Origin: an uncultured Gallionellaceae bacterium
Lineage (GTDB): Bacteria > Pseudomonadota > Gammaproteobacteria > Burkholderiales > Gallionellaceae
Assembly (NCBI GenBank): GCA_903847155.1
Contig: CAINCU010000012.1
Coordinates: 1 to 64,000 of the forward strand
DNA: 64,000 bases
Direction: 5' to 3'
Part shown: positions 23,653 through 33,524 of the stretch, piece after piece
Numbering within the stretch: the first letter of the stretch is position 1
Layout of the letters: each line of letters begins with the position of its first letter
Position numbers and translations under genes: made by a program
The notes under the pieces: generated by a model
What the model saw: the letters and a program-made list of their open reading frames with translations, nothing else
What the model was told of the DNA's origin: nothing
The model's database searches: none

Positions 23653-25334
23653 AGCGTTTATTAGTGGTGCTGTGCCTTTTGTTCGTCTCGGGCTGTGCTA
23701 GCACCGGTTCAAATTCCGTTAAGCAAGCAATTAACACGGAAATGAATGCGGTTGCTAAAGAAAGTGCACATCCGAGTAAACAAGAAGACGTTAATGCCGC
23801 TCTGCTTCCTCCGCTGACTGCCCTGACTCCGCAAGGGGATGGCAGGACAAATGTTGAAGCCAAATTTGATTTGGTGGTGAACAACACGCCGGCACAACAA
23901 GTATTCATGGCTATTGTGTCAGGTACCCGTTACAGCATGCTGCTGCATCCCGATGTCAGCGGCAATATCTCGCTAAATTTGAAAGATGTGACCGTATTCG
24001 ACGCGTTGGAAGCGATTCGTGAGATGTATGGCTACGAGTACAAAATGGATGGCACACGTATCTATATCCAACCGGTTGGCATGCAAACTCGTATTTTTCA
24101 GGTGAGCTATCTGACGGGTGAGCGCGATGGAAAGTCATCTTTGCGCGTGGCATCAGGTTCGGTGGCAGACAGTGCGATGGGAAATACGGGAACGGGGTCG
24201 ACCACAAACAATAGCAATGCCAATACGGACGCTAGCAACCGTGACAGCAGCAAGGTTAGCACGACCTCCAAGTCGGATTTCTGGCAAGAGTTGAGCGCGT
24301 CACTGGTCGCGATTGTGGGTGCAGAAAAGGGGCGTAGCGTGGTCATCAGCCCGATGTCGGGCGTGATCGTAGTACGTGCCATGCCCGATGAATTGAGAAA
24401 TGTCGCGGCTTATCTTAAAGCCTCGCAAATTTCTGTTGAACGTCAGGTGATTCTGGAAGCGAAGATTGTTGAAGTGCAATTGAATGACACTTTCCAATCC
24501 GGGGTGAATTGGAGTGGCTTTAGGACTGCCAGTAACGGGAGTTTTTCCGGCGGAGTAATATCTCCGGGTTCGACTCTGGCAACGACCGGGGCGTTGACGA
24601 ACGGGATACTTACTTCAACCGCAGGTTCAAATTTGGTTACGACGGCGGCAACTTTATTGCCATCCGGCGCTACAGCAGGTTCGCTGTTTGGTCTTGCCTT
24701 CCAGTCCGGCAATTTTGCGGCGATGCTCAATTTCCTTGAGTCGCAGGGCGATGTTCACGTGCTGTCCAGTCCGCGTATTGCAACCTTGAATAACCAGAAG
24801 GCGGTCTTGAAAGTCGGCACGGATGAGTTTTTTGTGACGGAAGTCAGTGGTGGTACGCAGTCAACGACGGCTATTGCGGGTACCTCGCCGACCGTCAAGG
24901 TGCAACCATTCTTCTCCGGTATTGCGCTGGATGTGACCCCGAGCATTGATGAGAATGGCGAGATCATTTTGCATGTGCATCCCTCTGTCAGCACGGTAAC
25001 GACAGTGAACAAGACGATAGATATGGGCACGTCGAACGGGACTTCAAATATTTTCAATTTGCCTTTAGCTTCGAGTTCGGTCTCGGAAACAGACAGCGTA
25101 GTGCGTGCGAAGGACGGGCAAATCGTGGCCATTGGCGGTTTGATGCGCCAGGCATCCTTTGACGATCAATCCGGCATTCCGGGGATGCCCAAGACTTTGC
25201 TTGGACAAACCACACGGACTACCCAGAAACGCGAATTGGTTATTTTGATCAAACCGACGGTGGTGAATAATGATAAAGATTGGACTAATGACATTGCCCG
25301 CAGTCGTGATCGCATCTCTGACATGAACAGATAA
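23649..25334 (+). CDS. mshL: MSHA outer-membrane secretin MshL
   Basis: 561-residue secretin forming the pilus exit pore. A lipoprotein signal peptide with lipobox VSGCAS opens at ATG 23649; the track start at 23610 lies inside mshK. A STN/N0-like domain (residues ~75-150) and an N1 domain follow after a Ser/Thr/Asn-rich low-complexity linker. The C-terminal secretin barrel shows VERQVILEAKIVEVQL and ends with the ...GGLMRQ...GIPGMPKTLLG...RELVILIKPTVV signature. Spaced 3 bases from mshM. Confidence 0.93.
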   Translation: MKRLLVVLCLLFVSGCASTGSNSVKQAINTEMNAVAKESAHPSKQEDVNAALLPPLTALTPQGDGRTNVEAKFDLVVNNTPAQQVFMAIVSGTRYSMLLHPDVSGNISLNLKDVTVFDALEAIREMYGYEYKMDGTRIYIQPVGMQTRIFQVSYLTGERDGKSSLRVASGSVADSAMGNTGTGSTTNNSNANTDASNRDSSKVSTTSKSDFWQELSASLVAIVGAEKGRSVVISPMSGVIVVRAMPDELRNVAAYLKASQISVERQVILEAKIVEVQLNDTFQSGVNWSGFRTASNGSFSGGVISPGSTLATTGALTNGILTSTAGSNLVTTAATLLPSGATAGSLFGLAFQSGNFAAMLNFLESQGDVHVLSSPRIATLNNQKAVLKVGTDEFFVTEVSGGTQSTTAIAGTSPTVKVQPFFSGIALDVTPSIDENGEIILHVHPSVSTVTTVNKTIDMGTSNGTSNIFNLPLASSSVSETDSVVRAKDGQIVAIGGLMRQASFDDQSGIPGMPKTLLGQTTRTTQKRELVILIKPTVVNNDKDWTNDIARSRDRISDMNR

Positions 25335-25337
25335 CGC

Positions 25338-26291
25338 ATGTATCTGAGTCACTTCGGACTACGCGAACTTCCTTTCTCGCTGACACCGGATACCAGCTTC
25401 TTTTTTGCCTGCTCCAATTATCAGGAAGGGCTGAATACGTTGCTGGTCGCCGCGCGCAACGGCGAAGGTTTTATCAAGATCACCGGCGAAGTTGGCAATG
25501 GCAAAACTCTGCTATGCCGCAAATTTCTCGCCACTCTGAATCAAGGACGACAAGCCACCACGCTCATCGGCACTCAAGATGAAGCATCCGAGGCCAAAGC
25601 CGGACTGCGTTTTGTCACTGCCTATCTTCCCAATCCCTATCTTGAGCCACGCAGTTTGCTGCTGGCGCTGGCAGACGAATTTCGCATCGAGTTGGAAGCC
25701 AATGTTGACCAGCACCGTCTCTTGAAAGAACTTACCCGCGCCCTGCTCAACTTTGCGCGCGAGGGGAAGCGCGTACTGGTATGCCTGGACGAAGCACAGG
25801 CCATGCCGCTGGAGAGTATCGAGGTGCTGCGTTTGCTGACAAATCTGGAAACGGAGAAACGCAAATTGCTACAGGTCGTGCTGTTCGGACAGCCGGAGTT
25901 GAATGACAGATTGCGTCATCACTCGGTGCGCCAACTGCGCCAGCGCATCAGCTTTCAATACGTGTTGAAGGGATTATTGCGCGAAGAACTGGAGCGCTAT
26001 CTGCGTCACCGCTTGCTGGTAGCCGGTTATGCGGGTGATACTTTATTCAGCAGTTCTGCGGTCAGAAAATTGCACCGCATCTCCGGTGGCACGCCAAGGT
26101 TGGTCAATATTGTGGCGCATAAAGCCTTGATGCTGGCATTTGCCGAAGGGCGACAACAAGTCACCGCCAAGCACGTTGCCGTGGCCGCTGCCGACACTCC
26201 GGAAGCGCGGCGCGACAGTTTGCCGTGGCTCGTGTTCGGGGTTGTGGCAGTGATCGCCCTCCTCGCTGCGGTCTGGGTATACTGGCGATGA
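25338..26291 (+). CDS. mshM: MSHA AAA+ ATPase MshM (ExeA-like)
   Basis: 317 residues of the ExeA/MshM family. The N-terminus MYLSHFGLRELPFSLTPD is a family signature. Walker A is GEVGNGKT (residues ~52-59), Walker B VLVCLDEAQ (~150), with sensor and lid regions containing LRQRISFQ and GGTPRLVNIVAHKAL. A single membrane helix at the C-terminus (LVFGVVAVIALLAAVWVYW) anchors it. ExeA relatives use ATP to help place the secretin in the cell wall; that role is inferred here. Confidence 0.9.
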   Translation: MYLSHFGLRELPFSLTPDTSFFFACSNYQEGLNTLLVAARNGEGFIKITGEVGNGKTLLCRKFLATLNQGRQATTLIGTQDEASEAKAGLRFVTAYLPNPYLEPRSLLLALADEFRIELEANVDQHRLLKELTRALLNFAREGKRVLVCLDEAQAMPLESIEVLRLLTNLETEKRKLLQVVLFGQPELNDRLRHHSVRQLRQRISFQYVLKGLLREELERYLRHRLLVAGYAGDTLFSSSAVRKLHRISGGTPRLVNIVAHKALMLAFAEGRQQVTAKHVAVAAADTPEARRDSLPWLVFGVVAVIALLAAVWVYWR

Positions 26292-27343
26292 GCTTGATCA
26301 ATCGGGTGTTGAATCAATTGGAGCAGCGTGGCGCAGATACTTCGCCAGGCCAAACGCAGGTGCGTGCAGTGCCGATACAAGTCGAACCGCGTTGGAAAAT
26401 ACCGGCCCTGTTTGCGCTAGTAATCATAGTTTCGGCAATGGCGGCGTGGCTCTGGCCGAAAGCTCAAGTGCCGCAAATCGAGCCGGTAAAGGTAGCCGCC
26501 GAGTTAGCGCCGGTGCCACCCTCATCGGTGTCGGGCATCCAACCAGAAGACTCGTTGCAATCCGCCACGAAATTGAGTTTCGAACTTGGCTGGATACCGC
26601 AGCAGCAATCCTCTGGCGAACGCAGCCCAAATAAATCGTCCAAACCGGTTTCTGTCAAAGCACCTGTCGCTGCAAAACCACCATTAGCCGTTGCGGCAGC
26701 ACTGAAACCGGCGCAAACCAAACAGCCTGCGGTGAATGTTCAATCTTCTGGCACATTGCCGCTCAAACAAATTAGCCATACGCAACGTGCCGACGCGGAA
26801 TATCGCAAGGCGCTAGCGCTGCAACAACAGGGGCATGTGGCCGAAGCGCTGGCCGGTTATGACGCGGCGCTGCAATTGAATGCACAGCACGATGCGGCGC
26901 GTCTGGCGCAGGCTGCTTTGTTGATCAAGAGCAAACGTAGTGACGATGCCGAACGCTTGTTGCAAGAGGGCTTGAAACTAAATCCGACTCAGACCGAATT
27001 CAGTATGGTGCTGGCGCGAGTACAGGTCGAGCGCGGCAAGGTCGAGCAGGCGCTGGATACATTGCAACAAAATTTGCCGCAAGCGGCTGACAAGGCAGAA
27101 TATCAGGCGTTCTACGCCGCGTTGCTGCAGCGTGAAAGTCGGCACGAGGAAGCGGTGAAACACTACCAGATTGCCGTACAGCTCTCACCGAACAGCGGAG
27201 TTTGGCTAATGGGCTATGGCATTTCGTTGCAGGCAATCAAGCGTATCGAGGATGCCAAAGCGGCATACCAGCGTGCGCTGGCGACACAAACGCTGAGTCC
27301 GGAATTGACAGCGTTTATTCAGCAGAAACTGAAAGGGTTTTAG
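26288..27343 (+). CDS. mshN: MSHA biogenesis protein MshN (TPR protein)
   Basis: 351 residues. The start MSLINRVLNQLEQRG is the MshN signature. A membrane helix (residues ~41-58), a Pro/Ala-rich periplasmic linker and four or more TPR-type helical repeats (ADAEYRKALALQQQGHVAEALAGYDAALQL and similar) follow. ATG 26288 overlaps the mshM end by ATGA. The 3' end overlaps convergent comF by 29 bases. Last gene of the locus. Confidence 0.9.
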   Translation: MSLINRVLNQLEQRGADTSPGQTQVRAVPIQVEPRWKIPALFALVIIVSAMAAWLWPKAQVPQIEPVKVAAELAPVPPSSVSGIQPEDSLQSATKLSFELGWIPQQQSSGERSPNKSSKPVSVKAPVAAKPPLAVAAALKPAQTKQPAVNVQSSGTLPLKQISHTQRADAEYRKALALQQQGHVAEALAGYDAALQLNAQHDAARLAQAALLIKSKRSDDAERLLQEGLKLNPTQTEFSMVLARVQVERGKVEQALDTLQQNLPQAADKAEYQAFYAALLQRESRHEEAVKHYQIAVQLSPNSGVWLMGYGISLQAIKRIEDAKAAYQRALATQTLSPELTAFIQQKLKGF

Positions 27344-28124
27344 CGGGCTGCGGTAATGTTCTCGCCACTACCCATGCGCTAACCTCGGCTGCCCCGGCTT
27401 TTTTCAGGGCGCGCGCCAACTCTCCGATGGATGCGCCGCTGGTCATTACGTCATCCACTATGGCGACATGTTTGCCTTGCACTTGAGCAGGCAGCGCAAC
27501 TTCGAAAGCTCCGCGTATATTCTTGTCGCGTTCCTTCCACGGCAACGAGGATTGCGGCGGCGTGTCGCGCACGCGCTGGCAGGCACTGCTCAGAAGCGGA
27601 ATGTCGAGGCGTTTTGCGATGCGTGCCGCCAACAGTTGAGATTGATTGAAGCCGCGTGTGCGCAAGCGCTGCGGGTGCAGGGGCATGGCGACGAGGCAAT
27701 CCGGGCGATTCTCGACGTGGCGTGCCAGTTCGTCCGCAAGAAAATTCACCAGTATCAATTGCTCGTGGAATTTCAGCGCTTTGACAAGTTGGTTGAGCGG
27801 GAACGCATAGCTGAAAGCAGCCAGCGTGCGTTCAAATGGCGGCATTTTCTTCAGGCACTTCCCGCATGTTTCACCTGCGGTGGTAGGCAGGGCGCAGACC
27901 GGGCAATGCGCGGCGGTTAGGCGCGGTAGTTCCGCCTCGCAAGCCGCACAGCACAAGCCATTCCTGCTCATGGCACCGCACAACAGGCAGGGCTGGGCAG
28001 GCAATAAACGCCTAATTACCGAGCGGATGTTTAAAATTGTTTGCACCAGAATTGACAAGTCTGTATCCGATAGCTGAAGATGCACGCCTTCCAATTTACC
28101 GCCTTTGTGCCTCAGTGCAAACAT
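27315..28124 (-). CDS. comF: ComF-family phosphoribosyltransferase-like protein
   Basis: Related to ComF/GntX proteins linked to DNA uptake and reuse. The N-terminal zinc-ribbon-like Cys set (CLLCG ... CCAAC ... CPVCALP ... CGKC) is followed by a type I phosphoribosyltransferase fold with the PRPP loop [13 protein letters not shown] and the GFNQSQLLA segment. The start is uncertain: ATG 28124 would share bases with the bioB start, and internal GTG codons at 28085 or 28046 leave room for promoters. Converges with and overlaps mshN. Confidence 0.85.
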   Translation of the reverse strand: MFALRHKGGKLEGVHLQLSDTDLSILVQTILNIRSVIRRLLPAQPCLLCGAMSRNGLCCAACEAELPRLTAAHCPVCALPTTAGETCGKCLKKMPPFERTLAAFSYAFPLNQLVKALKFHEQLILVNFLADELARHVENRPDCLVAMPLHPQRLRTRGFNQSQLLAARIAKRLDIPLLSSACQRVRDTPPQSSLPWKERDKNIRGAFEVALPAQVQGKHVAIVDDVMTSGASIGELARALKKAGAAEVSAWVVARTLPQPAKTLSVSAE

Positions 28125-29127
28125 GAAACTTGAAACCAACGTTGCAGAATCCAGCAGTTCCGACCACATGGATGCCCCAGCCCGAGCTTGGACGGTGGCC
28201 GAGATTGAAGCTTTGTTCAAACTGCCATTCGCCGATTTGCTGTACCACGCGCAACAAGTGACGCGCGAGCATTTCGATCCGAATGCGGTGCAGCTTTCCA
28301 CCTTGTTATCGATCAAGACCGGCGGTTGTTCCGAGGATTGCGGCTACTGTACCCAGTCCTCGTTCCACGCGGGCGTGGAGAACAAAAAAATGCTGGAAGT
28401 TGAAGAGGTGGTAAAGGCCGCCAAGGCTGCCAAAGAAGCCGGTGCCGGACGTTTCTGTATGGGCGCGGCATGGCGCGAACCCAATGAAGAAGACATGAGC
28501 ACCGTGGTCGAGATGGTCAAGGAAGTGCGTGCGCTGGGCATGGAAACCTGTGCCACGCTGGGCATGCTCAACGACGAGCAGACCGAACAATTGCGCGTTG
28601 CCGGACTGGATTACTACAACCACAATCTGGATACCTCGCCCGAGTTTTACGGCAACATCATTAGCACCCGCGACTACCAGGATCGCCTCGACACGCTGGC
28701 GCGTGTGCGCAAAGCGGGCATGAATGTCTGCAGCGGCGGCATCATAGGCATGGGTGAAAATCTCACCCAGCGCGCCGGACTCATCGCACAACTTGCCAAC
28801 ATGAATCCATACCCGGAAAGTGTGCCGATCAACAATCTGGTCAAGGTCGAAGGCACACCACTGGCGGATACGGAAGACCTCGATCCGCTGGATTTCGTGC
28901 GCACCATCGCCGTGGCGCGCCTCACTATGCCGCGCGCTTTCGTGCGCCTTTCAGCTGGAAGGCAGCAGATGTCCGACGCCGTGCCAGCGCTGTGTTTTCT
29001 AGCGGGCGCCAACTCAATTTTCTACGGCGACCAGTTGCTGACCACGGGCAATCCCGAAGTCGAGCGCGACAAGGCGTTGATGGACAAGCTGGGCATGTAT
29101 CCGCTCGCCAAAAAGAAATGTCATTAA
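28123..29127 (+). CDS. bioB: biotin synthase
   Basis: Radical-SAM enzyme that inserts sulfur into dethiobiotin. The CxxxCxxC cluster appears as CSEDCGYC (residues ~71-78). The auxiliary-cluster ligands lie further on ([27 protein letters not shown]), and the C-terminal RLSAGRQQM region is present. The 334-residue length is normal. ATG 28123 has no clear ribosome site; ATG 28168 (MDAPARAW) is possible. Divergent from comF, with bioFHCD downstream after a repeat-bearing gap. Confidence 0.93.
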   Translation: MKLETNVAESSSSDHMDAPARAWTVAEIEALFKLPFADLLYHAQQVTREHFDPNAVQLSTLLSIKTGGCSEDCGYCTQSSFHAGVENKKMLEVEEVVKAAKAAKEAGAGRFCMGAAWREPNEEDMSTVVEMVKEVRALGMETCATLGMLNDEQTEQLRVAGLDYYNHNLDTSPEFYGNIISTRDYQDRLDTLARVRKAGMNVCSGGIIGMGENLTQRAGLIAQLANMNPYPESVPINNLVKVEGTPLADTEDLDPLDFVRTIAVARLTMPRAFVRLSAGRQQMSDAVPALCFLAGANSIFYGDQLLTTGNPEVERDKALMDKLGMYPLAKKKCH

Positions 29128-29246
29128 CGATGAGTCTGCGTCAATTTTTCAGCCTGACGTTTAGGTACTGTCGAATTTGCAATTCAGTTCGGGCGGCAGC
29201 GTACTGAACTGAGTATATTTGCTGTGTTTCAAAATACACTGCATGT

Positions 29247-29310
29247 TCGCAAGGAAGTAAACACGGGCATCTACATCAAGTGTATAGTGTAGATTGCCTA
29301 TTGACGGGCG
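29247..29310 (+). repeat. ~60-base dispersed hairpin repeat
   Basis: CGCAAGGAAGTAAACACGGGCATCTACA, then TGTAGATTGCCTATTGACGG. The ATCTACA/TGTAGAT halves form a stem. It lies 43 bases before bioF. Related copies: 16173-16235, 43553-43617 (reverse), 47986-48050, 53665-53736 (reverse) and a partial at 57468. Confidence 0.75.
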
Positions 29311-29352
29311 TTCCCATGAGGGTGTTCGGAAAAATCCGTAAATTTTCTCGAT

Positions 29353-30510
29353 ATGAATACCTACCACGAACTGCAAACTGAATTGGATCAGCGCGCCGCG
29401 CAGGGCTTGCTACGCAGTCGGCGCACGCTGACCAGCCCGCAGACAACGCACTCTCTGGTGGACGGCAAGCTCTATCTGGCGTTTTGCAGCAACGATTACC
29501 TTGGTCTCGCCAACCATCCGCAGCTCATCGCCGCACTGCAACAAGGCGCGCAGCAATGGGGTGTGGGCGCGGGTGCGGCACATCTGGTGAACGGCCACTT
29601 CGCGCCGCATCATCAACTCGAACAACAACTCGCCGCCTTCGTCGGCAAACCGACCGCGCTGCTGTTTTCCACCGGCTACATGGCTAACCTCGGCGCGGTG
29701 CAGGCGCTGGTGGGCAAGGGCGACACGGTGTTTGCCGACAAGCTCAATCACGCCTCGCTCAACGACGCCATGTTGCTGTCGCGCGCCGGTGTGAAGCGTT
29801 ATCGGCATGGCGACATGGCACAACTCGCGCAGTTGCTGGAGCAGACCAAGAGCGGGTGCAAACTTATCATCACCGATGCAGTGTTCAGCATGGACGGCGA
29901 CATCGCACCATTGCGCGAAATGCTGGCCTTGTGCGAGCAACACGATGCTTGGTTGTATGTGGACGATGCGCACGGTTTCGGCGTGCTGGGCGCACAGGGA
30001 CGCGGCTCGCTGTCACATTTCGGCATCGCCTCCGAGCGCATCATTTACATGGCGACGCTGGGCAAAGCGGCGGGCGTGTCGGGTGCATTTGTCGCGGCGG
30101 AGCAGGTGGTCATCGACACGCTCATCAATCATGCGCACAGCTATGTCTATACCACCGCCTCACCGCCCGCCTTGTCCGTGGCGCTGGCGCAGAGTCTGCA
30201 GTTGATCGAGCAGGGAGATGATTTGCGCGAACATTTGCAGCAACTCGTTAAGCAATTGCGCACAGGTCTGGCCGACTTGCCGTGGCAACTGATGCCATCG
30301 CATACCGCGATCCAACCGCTGTTGATCGGCGACAATCAGGCAGCGTTGCAGTTGAGCGCAGCCTTGCGCGAACGCGGCATCTGGGTGGCCGCGATCCGTC
30401 CGCCTACGGTGCCGCAGGGTACGGCGCGCCTGCGTATCACCTTGTCGGCGGCGCACAGCGCAGCGGATGTGCAGCAACTCATCGGAGCCTTGCATGAGCT
30501 TGCACATTGA
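29353..30510 (+). CDS. bioF: 8-amino-7-oxononanoate synthase
   Basis: PLP-dependent alpha-oxoamine synthase joining pimeloyl thioester with L-alanine in biotin synthesis. Motifs: FCSNDYLGLANH, the GAAHLVNG substrate loop, DDAHGFGVLG with the cofactor Asp, and TLGKAAGVSGAF with the Schiff-base Lys (residue ~238). Its 385 residues match family length. The 3' end overlaps bioH, the first of six consecutive gene overlaps downstream. Confidence 0.94.
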   Translation: MNTYHELQTELDQRAAQGLLRSRRTLTSPQTTHSLVDGKLYLAFCSNDYLGLANHPQLIAALQQGAQQWGVGAGAAHLVNGHFAPHHQLEQQLAAFVGKPTALLFSTGYMANLGAVQALVGKGDTVFADKLNHASLNDAMLLSRAGVKRYRHGDMAQLAQLLEQTKSGCKLIITDAVFSMDGDIAPLREMLALCEQHDAWLYVDDAHGFGVLGAQGRGSLSHFGIASERIIYMATLGKAAGVSGAFVAAEQVVIDTLINHAHSYVYTTASPPALSVALAQSLQLIEQGDDLREHLQQLVKQLRTGLADLPWQLMPSHTAIQPLLIGDNQAALQLSAALRERGIWVAAIRPPTVPQGTARLRITLSAAHSAADVQQLIGALHELAH

Positions 30511-31288
30511 GAGCAGCGGCAGCGGCGCACCTTTGGTGTTGCTGCATGGATGGGGCATGCACGGCGGAATTTGGGGCGAGGTAGCGCAGCGTCTGGCGGA
30601 AAAATTCTGCGTGCATAGCGTCGATCTGCCGGGCTATGGATTTAGCCAGGCTGTGAAGGGAAAAGAGGGAAGTGCAAAGGGTGGGGCAACGTTGGATCTC
30701 ATTGTCGATGAGCTGGCGTCCAGTTTTCCCGAGCCTGTTTTCGTATGCGGCTGGTCGTTGGGCGGGCAGCTCGCGTTGCGTTGGGCGGCGCGCGAACCCG
30801 AGAAGCTGCAACGGCTGGTGCTAGTGAGCAGTACGCCGTGTTTTGTTGCACGCGCAGACTGGCTCTGCGGCATGGACGGCGCGGTGTTTGAAAAATTCGC
30901 CAGCGAGCTGGAACAAAACCATGCCGCCACTTTGCGCCGCTTCATCGCGTTGCAATTGCGCGGCAGCGAAAACGAGCGTGAACTGATGCTGTTGTTGCGC
31001 GAGCGCCTGTTCAGTCGCGGCGAGCCGGACATGCAGGCATTGCGCGATGGCTTGGGCATTTTGCGCAATGACGATCAGCGCAGCGAACTGAAGTTTATTC
31101 AACAGCCGACTTTGGTTATCGCCGGTGAACGCGACAAACTCACGCCACCGCAAGCCTCACACTACATGGCGCAATCCATGCCGGACGCGCGGCTGATTGA
31201 AGTGAAGGGCGCAGCGCATGCGCCGTTTTTGTCGCACCCGAATATTTTTGTTGAGCACATAAAAAGCTTCCTACATGAACGAATTTGA
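30494..31288 (+). CDS. bioH: pimeloyl-ACP methyl ester carboxylesterase
   Basis: Alpha/beta-hydrolase of 264 residues that removes the methyl group protecting pimeloyl-ACP, ending the BioC-started route. LLHGWGMHGGIWG forms the oxyanion region, GWSLGGQ the nucleophile elbow with Ser (residue ~85), AGERDKLTPP holds the Asp, and GAAHAPFLSHP the His. ATG 30494 (MSLHIES) lies within the end of bioF. Confidence 0.92.
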   Translation: MSLHIESSGSGAPLVLLHGWGMHGGIWGEVAQRLAEKFCVHSVDLPGYGFSQAVKGKEGSAKGGATLDLIVDELASSFPEPVFVCGWSLGGQLALRWAAREPEKLQRLVLVSSTPCFVARADWLCGMDGAVFEKFASELEQNHAATLRRFIALQLRGSENERELMLLLRERLFSRGEPDMQALRDGLGILRNDDQRSELKFIQQPTLVIAGERDKLTPPQASHYMAQSMPDARLIEVKGAAHAPFLSHPNIFVEHIKSFLHERI

Positions 31289-32144
31289 AATAGATAAACG
31301 CCAAGTGCGCCGTGCCTTCAGTCGTGCCGCGAAGAATTACGATGCGACGGCAGTAATGCAGCGCGAGGTGTGCACACGCCTGCTGGAAAAGCTGGACTGC
31401 ATCAAGCATCAACCAGCCACTTTGCTGGATGTCGGTAGCGGCACGGGTTGGGGTACGCGCCAGTTGGGCGAGCGTTATCCGCAGGCGCAAATAATCGCGC
31501 TCGACATCGCCATCGGCATGCTGCAAGTGGCGCGCGGCACCTCAAGCTGGTGGCAGAAATTGTTTGCTGGCAAAAGAGAAAATTTCCTGTGCGCCGATGT
31601 CGAGGCGTTGCCGATTGCGTCCAATAGCATCGAGATGGTGTGGTCGAATCTGGCGCTGCAATGGTGCAACGATTTGCCCGCCACTTTTGCCGAGTTGCAG
31701 CGCGTGATTAAAGTGGACGGGCTGCTGATATTTTCCAGCTTCGGCGTGGATACGCTGCACGAATTGCGCAGCGCGTTTCGCGATGTGGACGGTTACAATC
31801 ATCTGAGTCGCTTCGCCGATATGCACGACATCGGCGACATGTTGTTGGCGGCAGGCTTCGCCGGTCCGGTGATGGAAATGGAAAAGATCACGCTGACCTA
31901 CAGCGATGTGCGCGCGGTGATGCAAGATTTGAAAAGCATAGGCGCACACAACGCCACCGCCGGACGTGCGCCGGGCATGATGGGCAAGGCGGCGTGGCAG
32001 CGCGTGATGGAAAATTATGAAAAACTGCGCGTTGACGGGAAATTGCCTGCAACGTTTGAGATCATCTATGGCCATGCGTGGAAGCCTGCGCCTAAGCAGA
32101 CGCAGGATGGGCGTGCGATTATCAGGACGGATTTCAAATTATGA
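31275..32144 (+). CDS. bioC: malonyl-ACP O-methyltransferase
   Basis: SAM-dependent methyltransferase that caps malonyl-ACP to start pimelate synthesis. Motif I LLDVGSGTGWGTRQL (residues ~47-61), motif II LDIAIGML and the FAELQRVIKVDGLLIFSSFG region are present. N-terminal DKRQVRRAFSRAAKNYDATAVMQ is a BioC signature. At 289 residues it is a little longer than the enterobacterial enzyme. Overlaps bioH by 14 bases and bioD by 4. Confidence 0.92.
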   Translation: MNEFEIDKRQVRRAFSRAAKNYDATAVMQREVCTRLLEKLDCIKHQPATLLDVGSGTGWGTRQLGERYPQAQIIALDIAIGMLQVARGTSSWWQKLFAGKRENFLCADVEALPIASNSIEMVWSNLALQWCNDLPATFAELQRVIKVDGLLIFSSFGVDTLHELRSAFRDVDGYNHLSRFADMHDIGDMLLAAGFAGPVMEMEKITLTYSDVRAVMQDLKSIGAHNATAGRAPGMMGKAAWQRVMENYEKLRVDGKLPATFEIIYGHAWKPAPKQTQDGRAIIRTDFKL

Positions 32145-32821
32145 GCTACTTCATTACCGGCACCGACACCGGCGTGGGCAAGACGCTGGTGAGTTGCGCG
32201 CTGTTGCACGCCTTGGCCGCACAGGGCAAACGGGTGGTCGGCTTCAAGCCGGTGGCGGCAGGTTGTGACGAGGACGATCACAACGATGATGCCAAACGCT
32301 TGCGCGCCGCAAGCAATGTGCAGGCAGCTTACGGTCAGATCAATCCCTATTGTTTTTCACATGCTATCGCGCCGCATCTCGCTGCACGGCACAGCGGAGT
32401 TCGTATCGAATTTTCGCGCATCATCACGACTTACAAAGAACTGGCAGGGCAGTCCGACGAAGTGATCGTGGAAGGTGTGGGCGGTTTTTGTGTGCCGCTG
32501 AACGATAAGCAGGACGGCGCCGATCTTGCCCAGCGATTAAATCTGCCGGTCATTCTGGTGGTGGGCATGCGCCTGGGATGCTTGAATCATGCCCTGCTGA
32601 CCCTGCGCGTTATTACCGAATACCAATTAGAATGCGCGGGTTGGGTGGCCAACGTGGTGGCTGACGGGATGCCTGCGCTGGAAGAGAACATCGAAGCCTT
32701 GCGCGAGCGCATCGCAGCGCCGTTGCTGGGTATCATTCCTTATCAAGCGCAGCCGGATGCTAGTACGTTGGCATCACTGTTGAACGTGCAGTTGCTGGAG
32801 AAAAAAGAAACCGATGGTTGA
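32141..32821 (+). CDS. bioD: dethiobiotin synthetase
   Basis: ATP-dependent carboxylase closing the ureido ring of dethiobiotin. P-loop GTDTGVGKTLVS (residues ~7-18), FKPVAAG with the substrate Lys, VEGVGGFCVPL and the C-terminal nucleotide-base loop are visible. 226 residues, the normal length. It completes the bioFHCD set; bioA was not seen in the window. Overlaps the next gene by 8 bases. Confidence 0.94.
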   Translation: MSYFITGTDTGVGKTLVSCALLHALAAQGKRVVGFKPVAAGCDEDDHNDDAKRLRAASNVQAAYGQINPYCFSHAIAPHLAARHSGVRIEFSRIITTYKELAGQSDEVIVEGVGGFCVPLNDKQDGADLAQRLNLPVILVVGMRLGCLNHALLTLRVITEYQLECAGWVANVVADGMPALEENIEALRERIAAPLLGIIPYQAQPDASTLASLLNVQLLEKKETDG

Positions 32822-33524
32822 ATTCAGTTTCCTTGCGGTATTTCTGGTGGGTCTGCTGGGCGGCGTGCATTGCCTGGGCATGTGCGGCAGCATCGTCGGC
32901 ATCTTTACCACTCAGGTGCCGCAAAATCAAGCGCGCTGGCCGTTCCATCTGGCCTATAGCAGCGGGCGCATGGCGAGTTATGCGGTGGCGGGCGCGTTGG
33001 TTGGCGCAGTGGGGCATGCGGGATTATTGATGCGCGATGCTGTGCCGGTGCAGCATCTGTTGTTTGCCCTGTCCAGCTTGATGCTCATCGCACTTGGCCT
33101 GTATCTGGCCGGTGTCTGGGGCGCAGTGCGCCGCATCGAACAACTGGGCGGCGGGCTGTGGAAACGTTTGCAACCCTACACCATCAAATTATTGCCAGTG
33201 AACACTGTGCCACGTGCCTTGGGCTTGGGCGTGTTGTGGGGTTGGTTGCCGTGTGGTCTGGTGTATAGCGTGCTCATCACCGCGCTGGCGAGTGGCAGCG
33301 CAATGCAGGGTGCACTCATCATGTTGGCATTCGGTCTGGGCACATTGCCGAATCTGTTGGCGATCGGCTTGTTCTGGGAAAGTATTAAAGGCTGGGTGCA
33401 GTCATCACGCGTGCGCTTGGCGGCGGGCTCCTTGGTGGTGTTGTTCGGTGTGTATGGCTTGTTCAAAGTGGGCTACACCTTTGCAGTGCATGGATGGGCG
33501 GGAGCGTGCCATGTGGCGGCATAG
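32814..33524 (+). CDS. SafE-type sulfite exporter/heavy-metal transport membrane protein
   Basis: 236 residues, about six membrane helices in two related halves. The first opens GLLGGVHCLGMCGSIVG with a conserved CxxxC, the second VLWGWLPCGLVYSVL. This pattern is the COG2836 branch of the TauE/SafE and DsbD-like superfamily, several members of which support copper delivery to cytochrome cbb3 oxidase. The following gene is Sco1-like, so a joint role in oxidase metallation is plausible but inferred. Confidence 0.8.
   Translation: MVEFSFLAVFLVGLLGGVHCLGMCGSIVGIFTTQVPQNQARWPFHLAYSSGRMASYAVAGALVGAVGHAGLLMRDAVPVQHLLFALSSLMLIALGLYLAGVWGAVRRIEQLGGGLWKRLQPYTIKLLPVNTVPRALGLGVLWGWLPCGLVYSVLITALASGSAMQGALIMLAFGLGTLPNLLAIGLFWESIKGWVQSSRVRLAAGSLVVLFGVYGLFKVGYTFAVHGWAGACHVAA

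Noticed and set aside
29128-29352. TPP- or biotin-related riboswitch before bioF
   Set aside because: No conserved riboswitch core recognised; the structure present is the dispersed hairpin repeat.
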